Assembly: GCA_024635495.1 (NCBI GenBank)
Contig: JAGXIT010000004.1
Location: forward strand, 62,001 to 126,000
DNA length: 64,000 nucleotides
DNA from: Candidatus Saccharimonadota bacterium
GTDB taxonomy: Bacteria > Patescibacteriota > Saccharimonadia > Saccharimonadales > UBA4665
Reading direction: 5' to 3'
Program-made: the position numbers and the translations under genes
In this document: positions 8,373 to 16,585 of the stretch, piece by piece
Numbering within the stretch: the first letter of the stretch is position 1
Layout of the letters: every line of letters starts with the position of its first letter
The notes under the pieces: generated by a model
Database searches by the model: none
What the model saw: the letters and a program-made list of their open reading frames with translations, nothing else
Told to the model about the DNA's origin: nothing

Positions 8373-8855
8373 ATGTCAGAAAAGCATACCCAACCAATTG
8401 CACACAAAGCACCCCGAACTTTTAAGGGTGATGTGCGCAGAGCAAAAGAAACACTTTCTAGTACGAGGGGAGCGGTAGCTCTTCTTGGTTCTTTGGCTTT
8501 AGTCGCTGGTTTTGCAAATCATGAGTTGCACGAAAATGCTGAGGCTCATAATCGTAACGAAGCTCTGACTGAACTTTTTTCTAGCAAACAGGCGATTCAA
8601 GAGAACTACGACGAAGAGACAGGTGCTGTAATGTTCACTTACGGTGGTGAAACTGTCGAAATCCCAATTGGTTCTGTTCACGCAGGCCAAGGCGACACTA
8701 TATACGCACTAGCGGGTGAAGCCGTTCAAGATGAGAATAGCGCTTTGTCGTTTGATCAGACAAAGGACGCCTTTAAGGCGCAGAATGGTGACACAACAGT
8801 AATTCACCCCAGCGACCAGTTCCTATTTCCCGTCGAACCGAATCAGGATCAGTAA
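8373..8855 (+). CDS. Membrane-anchored protein with a LysM-like C-terminal segment
   Basis: 160 residues. Cytoplasmic basic N-terminus, one membrane segment (about 33-50), an acidic region, then a C-terminal block with GQGDTIYALAGEAV and HPSDQFLFPV, which resembles the start and end of a LysM peptidoglycan-binding module with a longer insert. The LysM reading is by pattern only. Preceded by the strongest promoter in the window and followed by an intrinsic terminator at 8912-8940, so it is a well-expressed single gene. A wall- or host-surface-binding role would fit but is inference. Confidence 0.6.
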   Translation: MSEKHTQPIAHKAPRTFKGDVRRAKETLSSTRGAVALLGSLALVAGFANHELHENAEAHNRNEALTELFSSKQAIQENYDEETGAVMFTYGGETVEIPIGSVHAGQGDTIYALAGEAVQDENSALSFDQTKDAFKAQNGDTTVIHPSDQFLFPVEPNQDQ

Positions 8856-8911
8856 TCAATCTATAGACCAGTATTAACTGGGTTGGATAGTAACAACGAA
8901 TATCTATGTGG

Positions 8912-8940
8912 AAAAGTGGTGTGTAAATCACCACCTTTTT
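8912..8940 (+). terminator. Intrinsic terminator after the LysM-like gene
   Basis: GTGGTG and CACCAC form a 6-bp stem around a 7-nt loop, preceded by AAAA and followed by CTTTTT. Confidence 0.75.
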
Positions 8941-8958
8941 ATTGTTTTGGTATTGTAG

Positions 8959-8993
8959 TGGGTGATTGTGGGTAGTACACTGTCTGCAGTGGG
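8959..8993 (+). promoter_or_regulatory. MraZ-type operator (three TGGG boxes) around a TACACT -10
   Basis: TGGG cores at 8959, 8969 and 8990 are spaced 10 and 21 bp, on one face of the helix, in the extended contexts TAGTGGGT, TTGTGGGT and CAGTGGGT. MraZ binds such repeats upstream of its own gene in other bacteria. A TACACT box (8976-8981) lies between the boxes, so bound MraZ would cover the promoter. Confidence 0.75.
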
Positions 8994-9083
8994 TAAGAGT
9001 AGGTAGCCCGCTTAGAATAAAAAGGCGAGTGCCTCTCATCAAAATAAAAAACAAAAAACTCACTAGTACATACACATACAACC

Positions 9084-9455
9084 ATGACACAGGTGGACTA
9101 TTTCCAAAGAAAGCTCGATGATAAACGGCGGTTGACCATACCGACCGAACTTCGTGAAGCTTTCGCTAGTGGAGCAGTCGTCACCCGTGGTTTTGGAAAA
9201 TATTTGCACCTGTACCCCAAGGCAGTTTGGGATAATCTGGTTGAGCCTCGGCTCGAAGGAGACATCCTCGATGAAAAAACTGCTGATCTGAACGTAAAAT
9301 TCAGAATGGGGAAAGTCGAGCAATCGCTCGATGGCAAGCAGGGGCGAATCACACTAGAGCAGCACCTACTCGACTATGCAGATATTGCCAGAGAAGTGTC
9401 GGCGGTAAGTGTGGGAAAATATTGGCGGCTTACAGCGGTTGAGAACGAAGCATAG
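9084..9455 (+). CDS. mraZ: Transcriptional regulator MraZ
   Basis: 123 residues, slightly shorter than E. coli MraZ. Two AbrB-like swapped-hairpin halves are visible: LDDKRRLTIPTELRE near 11-25 and SLDGKQGRITLEQHLLDYADI near 81-101. MraZ forms a ring-shaped oligomer that binds TGGG repeats and controls the division/wall cluster. The operator lies 90-125 bp upstream. The leader (about 8990-9083) is A/C-rich with no clear ribosome site. Here mraZ is separated from rsmH by 480 bp instead of abutting it. Confidence 0.93.
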   Translation: MTQVDYFQRKLDDKRRLTIPTELREAFASGAVVTRGFGKYLHLYPKAVWDNLVEPRLEGDILDEKTADLNVKFRMGKVEQSLDGKQGRITLEQHLLDYADIAREVSAVSVGKYWRLTAVENEA

Positions 9456-9935
9456 AGCTTTGCCTCAATAGATATAACGGTTCTTTCACAAATATACACA
9501 GTCAAATGCCCAAAATCAGGTATTTGCAATGTTTCATCCAAACACTACCGATTACTAGATAAACCTTCAATGTTATTCCTCTGACGGGGAAGAGCAGCCC
9601 GACATTAAAGCCAGGCGAAGCAGTTTGTCATCACCTATTCGGCAGTCAGCAAGTGGCTCTAAAGGCTCACCACTCTAAAAACCTTTGTACCTTCCATAAA
9701 ACACCTCCCAAAACTCCACCTCACACATAAGTCTCTCACTTCATTTGTAGGTAAGTAGGAAGTTTTAAGATTTTTTAAATCTGGCCTCTTAGGCAAATAC
9801 ACTTCCACTCATACGGACCTACAAATACACAAAAAAACAAAAACTACACAAAACACAAAAAGCTGGCTGCTGAATAGGTGATTGCACCAAAACAAACACC
9901 AAAAACAAAATAAAAACAAAGTAGCGACATGCATT
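9456..9935 (+). other. Long intergenic leader between mraZ and rsmH
   Basis: No convincing open reading frame. It holds several inverted repeats: 9503-9526 (eight pairs), 9652-9674 (AGTGG/CCACT) and the nested structure at 9744-9825. The last 90 bases are A/C-rich (repeated ACAAAA words) and presumably unstructured. Most simply a long structured 5' leader of rsmH. Confidence 0.55.
9744..9825 (+). ncRNA. Multibranched RNA structure in the rsmH leader
   Basis: Nested perfect helices: TTTGTAGGT (9744-9752) with ACCTACAAA (9817-9825), GGAAGT (9758-9763) with ACTTCC (9801-9806), and inside them two side-by-side hairpins, AGATTT/AAATCT (9768-9782) and GCCT/AGGC (9784-9794). An 82-nt closed multiloop of this kind resembles a riboswitch or protein-binding leader. 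It matches no class I know. The rsmH start is 110 nt downstream. Confidence 0.55.
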
Positions 9936-10808
9936 ATGTCCCAAACAATTCATACGCCCGTACTGCTCGACGCAGTGATGACGTATTTGGCGCCTCAGAT
10001 AAGGGAATCATATCTCGATCTGACAGCCGGATACGGTGGTCACGCAACAGCAGTGCTCAAAAGTACCAAGGCCCCACAGGCAGCGACGCTGGTAGATCGC
10101 GATCAGACTGCGATCGAAGCACTTCGCGAGCTGGAAGCCAGCGGTGCGCGTGTGATACATGCCAGTTTCGAAGAAGCCTCACGGTTGCTCGTGCAGCAAG
10201 GGGAGCACTTCGATTTAGTACTGGCGGATTTGGGCGTGTCGTCACTGCACCTTAATACTGCGTCTCGAGGTTTTGCCTTTAGCCAGGATGGTCCGCTTGA
10301 TATGCGGATGGACCAACGGTCCGAGCTCACCGCTGCGATAGTCGTCAATACGTACGGCCAAGCAGACTTAGAGCACATCTTGCGCACATATGGTGAAGAA
10401 CCGCGAGCACGCGCCGTGGCAACGGCAATAGTCGAACACCGACCGATAAGTACGACCGCAGAACTCGCCCGAGTGATTGCGAGAGTCTTACCGAAAGGCA
10501 GTAGAGCTCATCCTGCAACCCGTAGCTTCCAAGCTATCCGGATTGCCGTAAATGATGAACTGGGTCAGCTGGAGCGGAGTATACCGCTATGGCTACAACT
10601 ACTGAATCCGAAGGGTAGAATAGCTGTCATTAGCTTCCATAGCCTTGAGGATCGTATCGTCAAGCAAGCATTTGCTGAAGTAGCGGGAGATCGCTATGAT
10701 GCAGACTTTACTCAGCTCGCGAAACGCCCCGTCGTTGCAGACGACCATGAAAAAGTTACTAATCCGCGCGCACGAAGTGCTAAGCTCCGTGTGTTGCAGC
10801 GAAAATAA
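9936..10808 (+). CDS. rsmH: 16S rRNA (cytosine-1402-N4) methyltransferase
   Basis: 290 residues, normal length. The SAM-binding motif YLDLTAGYGGHA is near 25, followed by VLADLGVSSLHLN, HPATRSFQAIRIAVNDELGQL and VISFHSLEDRIVK, all diagnostic of RsmH (MraW). It N4-methylates C1402 in the decoding centre of 16S rRNA. The ATG at 9936 is chosen because the protein then begins at the conserved HTPVLLDAV; an in-frame ATG 54 nt upstream would add an Asn/Lys/Gln-rich stretch that is not family-like. No ribosome site; the leader is A/C-rich. Confidence 0.95.
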   Translation: MSQTIHTPVLLDAVMTYLAPQIRESYLDLTAGYGGHATAVLKSTKAPQAATLVDRDQTAIEALRELEASGARVIHASFEEASRLLVQQGEHFDLVLADLGVSSLHLNTASRGFAFSQDGPLDMRMDQRSELTAAIVVNTYGQADLEHILRTYGEEPRARAVATAIVEHRPISTTAELARVIARVLPKGSRAHPATRSFQAIRIAVNDELGQLERSIPLWLQLLNPKGRIAVISFHSLEDRIVKQAFAEVAGDRYDADFTQLAKRPVVADDHEKVTNPRARSAKLRVLQRK

Positions 10809-10830
10809 AAAAAGAAAGGGAACTACACAC

Positions 10831-10890
10831 ATGCCAATTCGTGTAAAAAGCAGCTCCCGTGCATACAAAGTCCACGTACACGTACGCTAG
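10831..10890 (+). CDS. Possible 19-residue basic peptide between rsmH and ftsL
   Basis: ATG, 18 sense codons and TAG, with GAAAGGG 9-12 nt upstream. The peptide starts MPIRVKSSS and ends in an alternating Val/His/Arg strand (YKVHVHVR). A clear ribosome site and lack of rare codons favour translation, but 19 codons can occur by chance. It could be a leader peptide working with the hairpin at 10910-10941. No family recognised. Confidence 0.4.
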   Translation: MPIRVKSSSRAYKVHVHVR

Positions 10891-10909
10891 AGACTAGTTA
10901 GCAAAAGCG

Positions 10910-10941
10910 CCAGATAGGAGTCGTCAAACACTCTTATCTGG
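10910..10941 (+). promoter_or_regulatory. 12-bp hairpin upstream of ftsL
   Basis: CCAGATAGGAGT pairs with ACTCTTATCTGG (one G-U) around an 8-nt loop. No T-run follows, so it is more likely an RNA-stability or leader element, or a pause site, than a terminator. An A/C-rich stretch follows up to the ftsL start. Confidence 0.5.
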
Positions 10942-10984
10942 TCCCAAAAACAAAATAAAAAACAAAATCCGAAAATATAAATCT

Positions 10985-11329
10985 ATGACGTATTCTTCAA
11001 CAATGGCGCTCGGTCGACGACAATCTGTCGGTCGAAACCAAAATTCGGTTAGTTTTCGCCCTAAAGACAAGCGTCTTGGCCCAGTGAGCAACACTATTAT
11101 TCTTATTGTGCTCGCATGTTTGCTTGGCCTTCTATACCTCACGCAGGTCACAAAGACGAATGCGTATGGCTATAGTATTGATAAGCTTCAGCGTGAGCAG
11201 TCAGCCCTGCAGAGCGAAAGTGAAGACCTAGCAGCAGCATCAGCACGTTTGCAATCTATTCAACGTGTTCAGCAGTCTGACGAAGCTAAATCTCTCGTGG
11301 CAACCATACCTGCTGGCAGTGTTCAGTAG
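10985..11329 (+). CDS. ftsL: FtsL-like cell division protein
   Basis: 114 residues with the FtsL/DivIC plan: a basic cytoplasmic N-terminus, one membrane segment (about 36-54) and an extracytoplasmic coiled coil (IDKLQREQSALQSESEDLAAASARLQ). FtsL has almost no sequence conservation; the call rests on topology and on position between rsmH and ftsI. It would bridge FtsQ and the FtsW/FtsI synthase complex at the septum. Start at the ATG following a TATAAAT-like box. The next gene has its own TATACT box overlapping the end of this one. Confidence 0.78.
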   Translation: MTYSSTMALGRRQSVGRNQNSVSFRPKDKRLGPVSNTIILIVLACLLGLLYLTQVTKTNAYGYSIDKLQREQSALQSESEDLAAASARLQSIQRVQQSDEAKSLVATIPAGSVQ

Positions 11330-11339
11330 GCATCTGCGG

Positions 11340-11345
11340 TATACT
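11340..11345 (+). promoter_or_regulatory. -10 box TATACT of ftsI (leaderless)
   Basis: TATACT ends 8 nt before the ATG at 11354, so ftsI can be transcribed separately from the upstream division genes. Confidence 0.65.
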
Positions 11346-11353
11346 AGAGCAGT

Positions 11354-13132
11354 ATGGAAAACTGGCAGAACTCCGAAACTAATCCGATATTGCGCACCCG
11401 CATACTCTATGCACTTATTCTTATAGTTTTTGGTATCTTTACGGTTCGCTTATTCTACGTCCAAATTATTCGATACGATCACTTCAAAGCGCTCGCTCAA
11501 AGCGATCAGGTACGTGAGTATGAAGTCATGCCCGAGAGAGGTGATATATTTGCTAATCTGAACGGCGAAAAGGTGGCGCTTGTGCTGAACGAAAAACTCT
11601 ACACGATATTCGGCGACCCGACTATCGTGAAAGACGCCGATAAGGCAGCGACAGGAGTCGCACCACTGCTTGGACTCAAGGTACAAGATGTGAAAGATAC
11701 GTTGACTCGTAACAATACGAGCTATGTAGTCTTACAGAAGAAAGTCAGTGAGAAGGTTAAAGATAAAATTCTCGCACTCAAATATCCAGGTATTGCATCG
11801 CAGCAGGTAAACTACCGCGTCTATCCACAAGGAACCATGGCGTCACAGCTACTCGGTTTCGTCAACGATGAAGGTATCGGCAAATATGGTATCGAACAAG
11901 CGCTCGATACGACGCTGGCTGGGCAGCGAGGGCGTCTAAAGGCGATTACTGACGTTAATGGCGTGCCATTGGCTGTCAGTAGTGAAAACCTCTTAATCGC
12001 ACCAAAAGCAGGTAGTGACGCGACATTGACGATAAATATTGGTATGCAGGCCCAACTCGAACAAATCGTGAAGGCTGCTCAGCAAAAATTTAGCTCTAAA
12101 AACGTCAGTGCTATTGTAATGGAGACTAACACGGGCGCAGTGAAGGCAATGGCAAATTACCCGACTTACGATCCCGCGAAATATCAGGAAGTGCAAGATG
12201 GCAGTTTGTTTCAGAACTACAGCGTGACGACGCCAATTGAACCTGGCTCAATCACAAAGATATTCACCGTAGCTGCGGCGCTCGATAAGGGTATAATCAC
12301 ACCCGATACAACCTATTATGACCCAGGCAGCTGGACTATAGACGGGGCCAGGATTCTGAATGTCGCCGAGGGTGAGGGTAGGGGCACGCAGAGTATTGCG
12401 AGCTTGCTCAATCTGTCGCTAAACACCGGCGCAACTTGGGTTTTTAAGCAAATGGGCGGAGGCGAAATAACAAGTAAGGGCAGGCAGCTGCTCTATGATT
12501 ACTTCGTTGACCATTATCGCTTGAGCGACCCTACCGGTATCGAGCAGGGGTATGAAGGAGTTGGCTATGTACCGGAGCCAAAAGACAATGGTGCCGGCAT
12601 CGATTTGACCTATGCGAACATGTCATTCGGACAAGCTTATTCGGCGACCGCACTCCAAATGGCGTCGGCACTGAGTGCTATCGTCAACGGGGGCACTTTC
12701 TATCAGCCGCACCTATTGGAATCCACAATGACCGTAGATGGCACCACCCAAAAAACCCAAACAAAAGTAGTCGAGAAAAATGTCGTGTCAGCCAAAACCA
12801 GCAGCGAAGTGCGGGGTCTGATGCAATATGTCACCGATAAACATGCTGTCGGTTTTTACTATATGCGTTTTCCGTCACAATATAGCGTCGGCGGTAAGAC
12901 TGGCACTGCCCAAATAACCGACACAACAACTGGTCTGTACCGCGAAGATGTCTTCAACGGGACATTTATGGGCTACGTTGGTGGGGACATGCCACAATAT
13001 ACAATCATCGTGTATAACATCCAACCGCGGGGCTATGGCGGCTTCGCCGGCTCGCAAACTGGACAGCCGGTTTTTGCTGATATTGCACACATGCTTATCA
13101 ATAACTACGGTGTGACACCCAAGACCAAATAG
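11354..13132 (+). CDS. ftsI: Septal peptidoglycan transpeptidase (class B PBP)
   Basis: 592 residues. One N-terminal membrane segment (about 15-37), a pedestal domain with the MPERGDIFANLNGE dimerisation motif (about 56), and a transpeptidase domain with the SxxK motif in EPGSITKIFT (about 298), SLN within LNLSLNTGA (about 353) and KTG in VGGKTGTAQI (about 514). These three motifs form the penicillin-binding active site that cross-links septal peptidoglycan with FtsW. No PASTA domain is visible at the C-terminus. Order ftsL-ftsI-mraY-ftsW-murG-ftsQ confirms the division role. Confidence 0.93.
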   Translation: MENWQNSETNPILRTRILYALILIVFGIFTVRLFYVQIIRYDHFKALAQSDQVREYEVMPERGDIFANLNGEKVALVLNEKLYTIFGDPTIVKDADKAATGVAPLLGLKVQDVKDTLTRNNTSYVVLQKKVSEKVKDKILALKYPGIASQQVNYRVYPQGTMASQLLGFVNDEGIGKYGIEQALDTTLAGQRGRLKAITDVNGVPLAVSSENLLIAPKAGSDATLTINIGMQAQLEQIVKAAQQKFSSKNVSAIVMETNTGAVKAMANYPTYDPAKYQEVQDGSLFQNYSVTTPIEPGSITKIFTVAAALDKGIITPDTTYYDPGSWTIDGARILNVAEGEGRGTQSIASLLNLSLNTGATWVFKQMGGGEITSKGRQLLYDYFVDHYRLSDPTGIEQGYEGVGYVPEPKDNGAGIDLTYANMSFGQAYSATALQMASALSAIVNGGTFYQPHLLESTMTVDGTTQKTQTKVVEKNVVSAKTSSEVRGLMQYVTDKHAVGFYYMRFPSQYSVGGKTGTAQITDTTTGLYREDVFNGTFMGYVGGDMPQYTIIVYNIQPRGYGGFAGSQTGQPVFADIAHMLINNYGVTPKTK

Positions 13133-13134
13133 CG

Positions 13135-13140
13135 TATACT
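13135..13140 (+). promoter_or_regulatory. -10 box TATACT upstream of mraY
   Basis: TATACT overlapping the end of ftsI gives a leader of about 24 nt before the mraY ATG; a second TATAAA-like box lies at 13148-13153. Confidence 0.45.
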
Positions 13141-13170
13141 AATCTGGTATAAACAGGTAAAACGAACATT

Positions 13171-14223
13171 ATGGAACCCGCAATAACAAACGTTGTACTC
13201 GATGCCTCAAGTCTATTAAAGCTTGTATTACTGGGAACTGGAGGGTTTCTACTCTCTATGGCGCTCACGCCGCTGTATACGACGATAGCCTATCGCTGGA
13301 AGCTCTGGAAAAAGCCTCGTACCGAAACGCTGACAGGTGCTAAAGCAACGATATTCATGAAGCTGCACGGTGAGAAGCATAAGCGTCATATCCCGACGAT
13401 GGCTGGTGTGATATTTATCCTCTCTGTCACGATTATCACGATGGCAGCAAATTGGAGCAGGGCGGAGACGTGGCTACCGGTTGCGGCATTTTTCGGAGCG
13501 GCCCTAGTAGGGCTTATCGATGATATTATCAATATTCGTGGCGACGGTACCGGCAAGGCTGGCCTGCCATCTAAACTGAAGCTACTACTTATAACGCTCG
13601 TAGCAGCTGTCGGAGGTTGGTATTTCTATTATAAACTCGGGTTTGATAGTATGCAGCTACCAGGTTTCACACAGACCTCGCTTGAGCTGGGTTGGTTTAT
13701 TATCCCAGTATTTATGCTCGTAGTAGTGGCGACGGCAAACGCAGTTAATATGAGTGATGGACTGGATGGTTTGGCTGGTGGTTTAACTGCGATCGCGTTT
13801 GCCACCTATGCAATTATCGCCATACTTGAAGGAAAATATGGGATTGCCGGCTTCTGTACGGTTATGGTCGGTGCACTATTGAGCTATACGTGGTTCAATG
13901 TATTCCCGGCACGGTTCTTCATGGGGGATGTCGGCTCGTTTGCCCTGGGCACGGCGCTTGGCGTCGTCGCGATGTTTACCGACACCGTATTATTGCTACC
14001 AGTCATAGGCTTCGTGTTCGTCGCAGAGGCTGGTTCAGTTATCTTGCAGATTGCGTCGAAGAAACTACGTAACGGCAAGAAAATTTTCCGGATTTCACCA
14101 ATACATCACCATTTTGAAGCAATCGGCTGGCCTGAAGCGAAAGTTACCATGCGCTTCTGGGTTGTCGGCCAAGTTTCTGCACTTCTCGGACTTGCAATCT
14201 TCATGATGGGAAGATACATGTGA
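13171..14223 (+). CDS. mraY: Phospho-N-acetylmuramoyl-pentapeptide transferase
   Basis: 350 residues, about ten membrane helices. Diagnostic segments are KRHIPTMAG (about 71), VGLIDD (about 112), ANAVNMSDGLDGLAGG (about 189), FFMGDVGSFALG (about 249) and the histidine motif SPIHHHFEA (about 309). It transfers phospho-MurNAc-pentapeptide to undecaprenyl phosphate to form lipid I in the inner leaflet. The ftsW start overlaps its stop (ATGTGA). Its lipid carrier is presumably shared with the glycosyltransferases at the right edge of the window. Confidence 0.95.
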   Translation: MEPAITNVVLDASSLLKLVLLGTGGFLLSMALTPLYTTIAYRWKLWKKPRTETLTGAKATIFMKLHGEKHKRHIPTMAGVIFILSVTIITMAANWSRAETWLPVAAFFGAALVGLIDDIINIRGDGTGKAGLPSKLKLLLITLVAAVGGWYFYYKLGFDSMQLPGFTQTSLELGWFIIPVFMLVVVATANAVNMSDGLDGLAGGLTAIAFATYAIIAILEGKYGIAGFCTVMVGALLSYTWFNVFPARFFMGDVGSFALGTALGVVAMFTDTVLLLPVIGFVFVAEAGSVILQIASKKLRNGKKIFRISPIHHHFEAIGWPEAKVTMRFWVVGQVSALLGLAIFMMGRYM

Positions 14224-15485
14224 ACCCTCGGGAGCGACAAAGCGTTGGATTAAACGGTGGTGGACGCTCTGCTGCGATAACATCTCCACGAGGGCATCGT
14301 CCAGATTACTGGCTACTCGTCATTACGTTGTTACTACTAGCAATCGGTCTTATCGTTATATATTCTATTAGCCCGGCACTCACTGAACTTCGTGGTGGCA
14401 ATTTCGTCCTAAGACAATCGGTTGCGATTGGTCTGAGTATCTTAGCATTTCTATTCTTCTCACGATTTCCAATCGAAAAAATGAAACGTACGCAATATAT
14501 CTGGCTTGCACTGGCTATACTTGGGACGTTATTTGCCCTTTTAACCCCTGAAAACGCAGCGTATCCTCAGCACCGTTGGATACGACTTGGCAGCTTTTCG
14601 TTACAGTCGGTTGAGGTTCTTAAATTTGCACTCATTATTAGCGTGAGTGGATTTTTGGCGACACAGATTAAAGTGCGAAAGATTAATGATATTAAGACGA
14701 CATTGCGCCCGCTTTTGATTGTGCTTGCGGTGGTTGCAATTGTCGTAGCACTTATCCAGAGTGATCTCGGGTCGGCAGTGGTGATTGCGGCAATGCTCGT
14801 AACGATGGCCATAGTGGCGGGGCTTTCGTGGCGACGTTTACTACCGATTATTATTGCCGGGGTGGTGGCATTTACTTTGCTTGTGGCTGTGGCCCCTTAC
14901 CGTGTTGAGCGATTGACGACATTCTTGCACCCTGAAGACAACTGTTCGACGTCAGCAGGGCATCAGGCATGCCAGGCACTCATTGCGGTTGGCACGGGCG
15001 GCATGATTGGGCTTGGTTTGGGTAATAGCGTACAGGCGTATGGCTATCTTCCAGAGGCGCAAAATGACTCAATCTTCGCGATTTACGCAGAGAAGTTTGG
15101 CTTTGTTGGGGTAATGGTCTTGCTTGGCTTGTTTGCGACATTGTTTGCTAGGCTCCGGTTGATTGCCGAACGGGCGCCAGATATGTTTAGCCGACTTGTT
15201 GTGGTTGGCGTGCTTACTTGGCTCAGCGTACAGTCGATTATCAACATCGGTGCTATGATAGGGTTATTGCCCCTGAAGGGTATTACCTTGCCGCTTATCA
15301 GCTATGGCGGCACAAGTGTGCTTTTCGTTGGGGCTGCACTGGGACTCGTTTTCCAGATATCACGATATACTAGTTTTACCTCAAGATATGTTGGCAAAAA
15401 AGAACAAAGGAGCAGCTATGCGGATAGTGCTGACAGGCGGCGGATCAGGCGGCCACATCACACCAATCCTCGCCACCGCGCATGA
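14220..15485 (+). CDS. ftsW: Septal peptidoglycan polymerase FtsW (SEDS family)
   Basis: 421 residues. A GTG start overlaps the mraY stop. After about 30 basic cytoplasmic residues come roughly ten membrane helices with SEDS landmarks: RWIRLGSFSLQ near 117, LIQSDLGSA near 178, GLGLGNS near 264, and GLLPLKGITLPLISYGGTS near 348. FtsW polymerises lipid II glycan strands with FtsI. The last 23 codons overlap the start of murG in another frame and encode a basic Arg/His-rich tail, which may be constrained mainly by murG. Confidence 0.93.
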   Translation: MNPRERQSVGLNGGGRSAAITSPRGHRPDYWLLVITLLLLAIGLIVIYSISPALTELRGGNFVLRQSVAIGLSILAFLFFSRFPIEKMKRTQYIWLALAILGTLFALLTPENAAYPQHRWIRLGSFSLQSVEVLKFALIISVSGFLATQIKVRKINDIKTTLRPLLIVLAVVAIVVALIQSDLGSAVVIAAMLVTMAIVAGLSWRRLLPIIIAGVVAFTLLVAVAPYRVERLTTFLHPEDNCSTSAGHQACQALIAVGTGGMIGLGLGNSVQAYGYLPEAQNDSIFAIYAEKFGFVGVMVLLGLFATLFARLRLIAERAPDMFSRLVVVGVLTWLSVQSIINIGAMIGLLPLKGITLPLISYGGTSVLFVGAALGLVFQISRYTSFTSRYVGKKEQRSSYADSADRRRIRRPHHTNPRHRA

Positions 15486-16581
15486 ACTCAAGCGCCAGGT
15501 GCCTGATTGCGTTATAACGTACGTTGGTCAACGAGGCGACGGACTGCTTGATATTGTGCATGCGAATAAAGATATCGACGAGATTGAGACCATCTATGCG
15601 GGCAAATTACGCCGGTATAGTGATGAAGGCTGGAAACAGTTGCTCGATGTACGTTCGCAACTTCTGAATATTCGCGACATGTTTCGTACTCTCATAGGGG
15701 TTTGGCAGAGTGCGTGGCTTATGCGGCGGCTGAAACCCGCCGTCGTTTTCACTCGAGGTGGATTTGTGAGTGTGCCTGTGGCGCTCGGCGCCAAGCTTAA
15801 TCGTGTACCTTACATTACGCATGACTCCGATAGCACGCCAAGCCTCGCAAATCGGATTATTGCGCGCTGGGCTGCGTTACACGCAGTTGCACTGCCCGAG
15901 GAACTTTATCCATACCCTATCGAAAAGACTATTACGGTTGGTGTACCCGTGGCGCATAACTTTCAAGTAGTCGATGCAAGCCAAAAAGAAGCGTTTCGAA
16001 CCCAAGTTGGTCTAAGTGAGTATAATCAGGTTATCTTAGTAACGGGCGGCGGCAATGGAGCTCGTAAGCTCAATGTGGCGGTTGCGCAAAATAGTCGCTA
16101 CCTACTGAGCACTTTCCCGGATCTTGTGATCGTACATATAGCTGGGCGTGGTCTAGTTGACGAGACGAATGCTATCTATGATGAATTGCAGCTTGGTAAT
16201 GCGAGGCAACGTGTCTCAGTACATGGGTTCTTAACAGATATACACATTTATAGTGGTGCGGCAGATATCATCGTAGCGAGGGGTGGGGCTACTAATCTGG
16301 CGGAATTTGCCCTGCAGCATAAACCTGTTGTGCTGGTGCCTTCTCCGCAACTTGCTTGGAACGTCAAAAATAGCACTGCGCTCGCCGAGCGAGGTGCTGT
16401 CCTTGAGTTGAGTGAAGAACAAGCTGAGCAGTCAGAGCGACTTGGTCGTTTGCTTGGTGATTTACTGCGCGATTCAACCCATCAACTTGCGCTGAGCCAG
16501 GAATTAGCAAAACTCGCAAAACCTGCAGCTGCAAAAAATCTTGCCGAAATTTTGCTGCGAATCGCGAACGAGGGGGTATAG
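15418..16581 (+). CDS. murG: UDP-GlcNAc:lipid I GlcNAc transferase
   Basis: 387 residues. The N-terminal TGGGSGGHITP loop (6-16) and the C-terminal IVARGGATNLAEFA donor site are diagnostic of MurG, a GT28 enzyme that makes lipid II on the cytoplasmic face. The ATG at 15418 is preferred because AAAGGAG lies 6-7 nt upstream and the protein then begins at MRIVLTGGG. This start lies 68 bases inside ftsW, an unusually long overlap pointing to translational coupling. Confidence 0.94.
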   Translation: MRIVLTGGGSGGHITPILATAHELKRQVPDCVITYVGQRGDGLLDIVHANKDIDEIETIYAGKLRRYSDEGWKQLLDVRSQLLNIRDMFRTLIGVWQSAWLMRRLKPAVVFTRGGFVSVPVALGAKLNRVPYITHDSDSTPSLANRIIARWAALHAVALPEELYPYPIEKTITVGVPVAHNFQVVDASQKEAFRTQVGLSEYNQVILVTGGGNGARKLNVAVAQNSRYLLSTFPDLVIVHIAGRGLVDETNAIYDELQLGNARQRVSVHGFLTDIHIYSGAADIIVARGGATNLAEFALQHKPVVLVPSPQLAWNVKNSTALAERGAVLELSEEQAEQSERLGRLLGDLLRDSTHQLALSQELAKLAKPAAAKNLAEILLRIANEGV

Positions 16582-16585
16582 GGAA

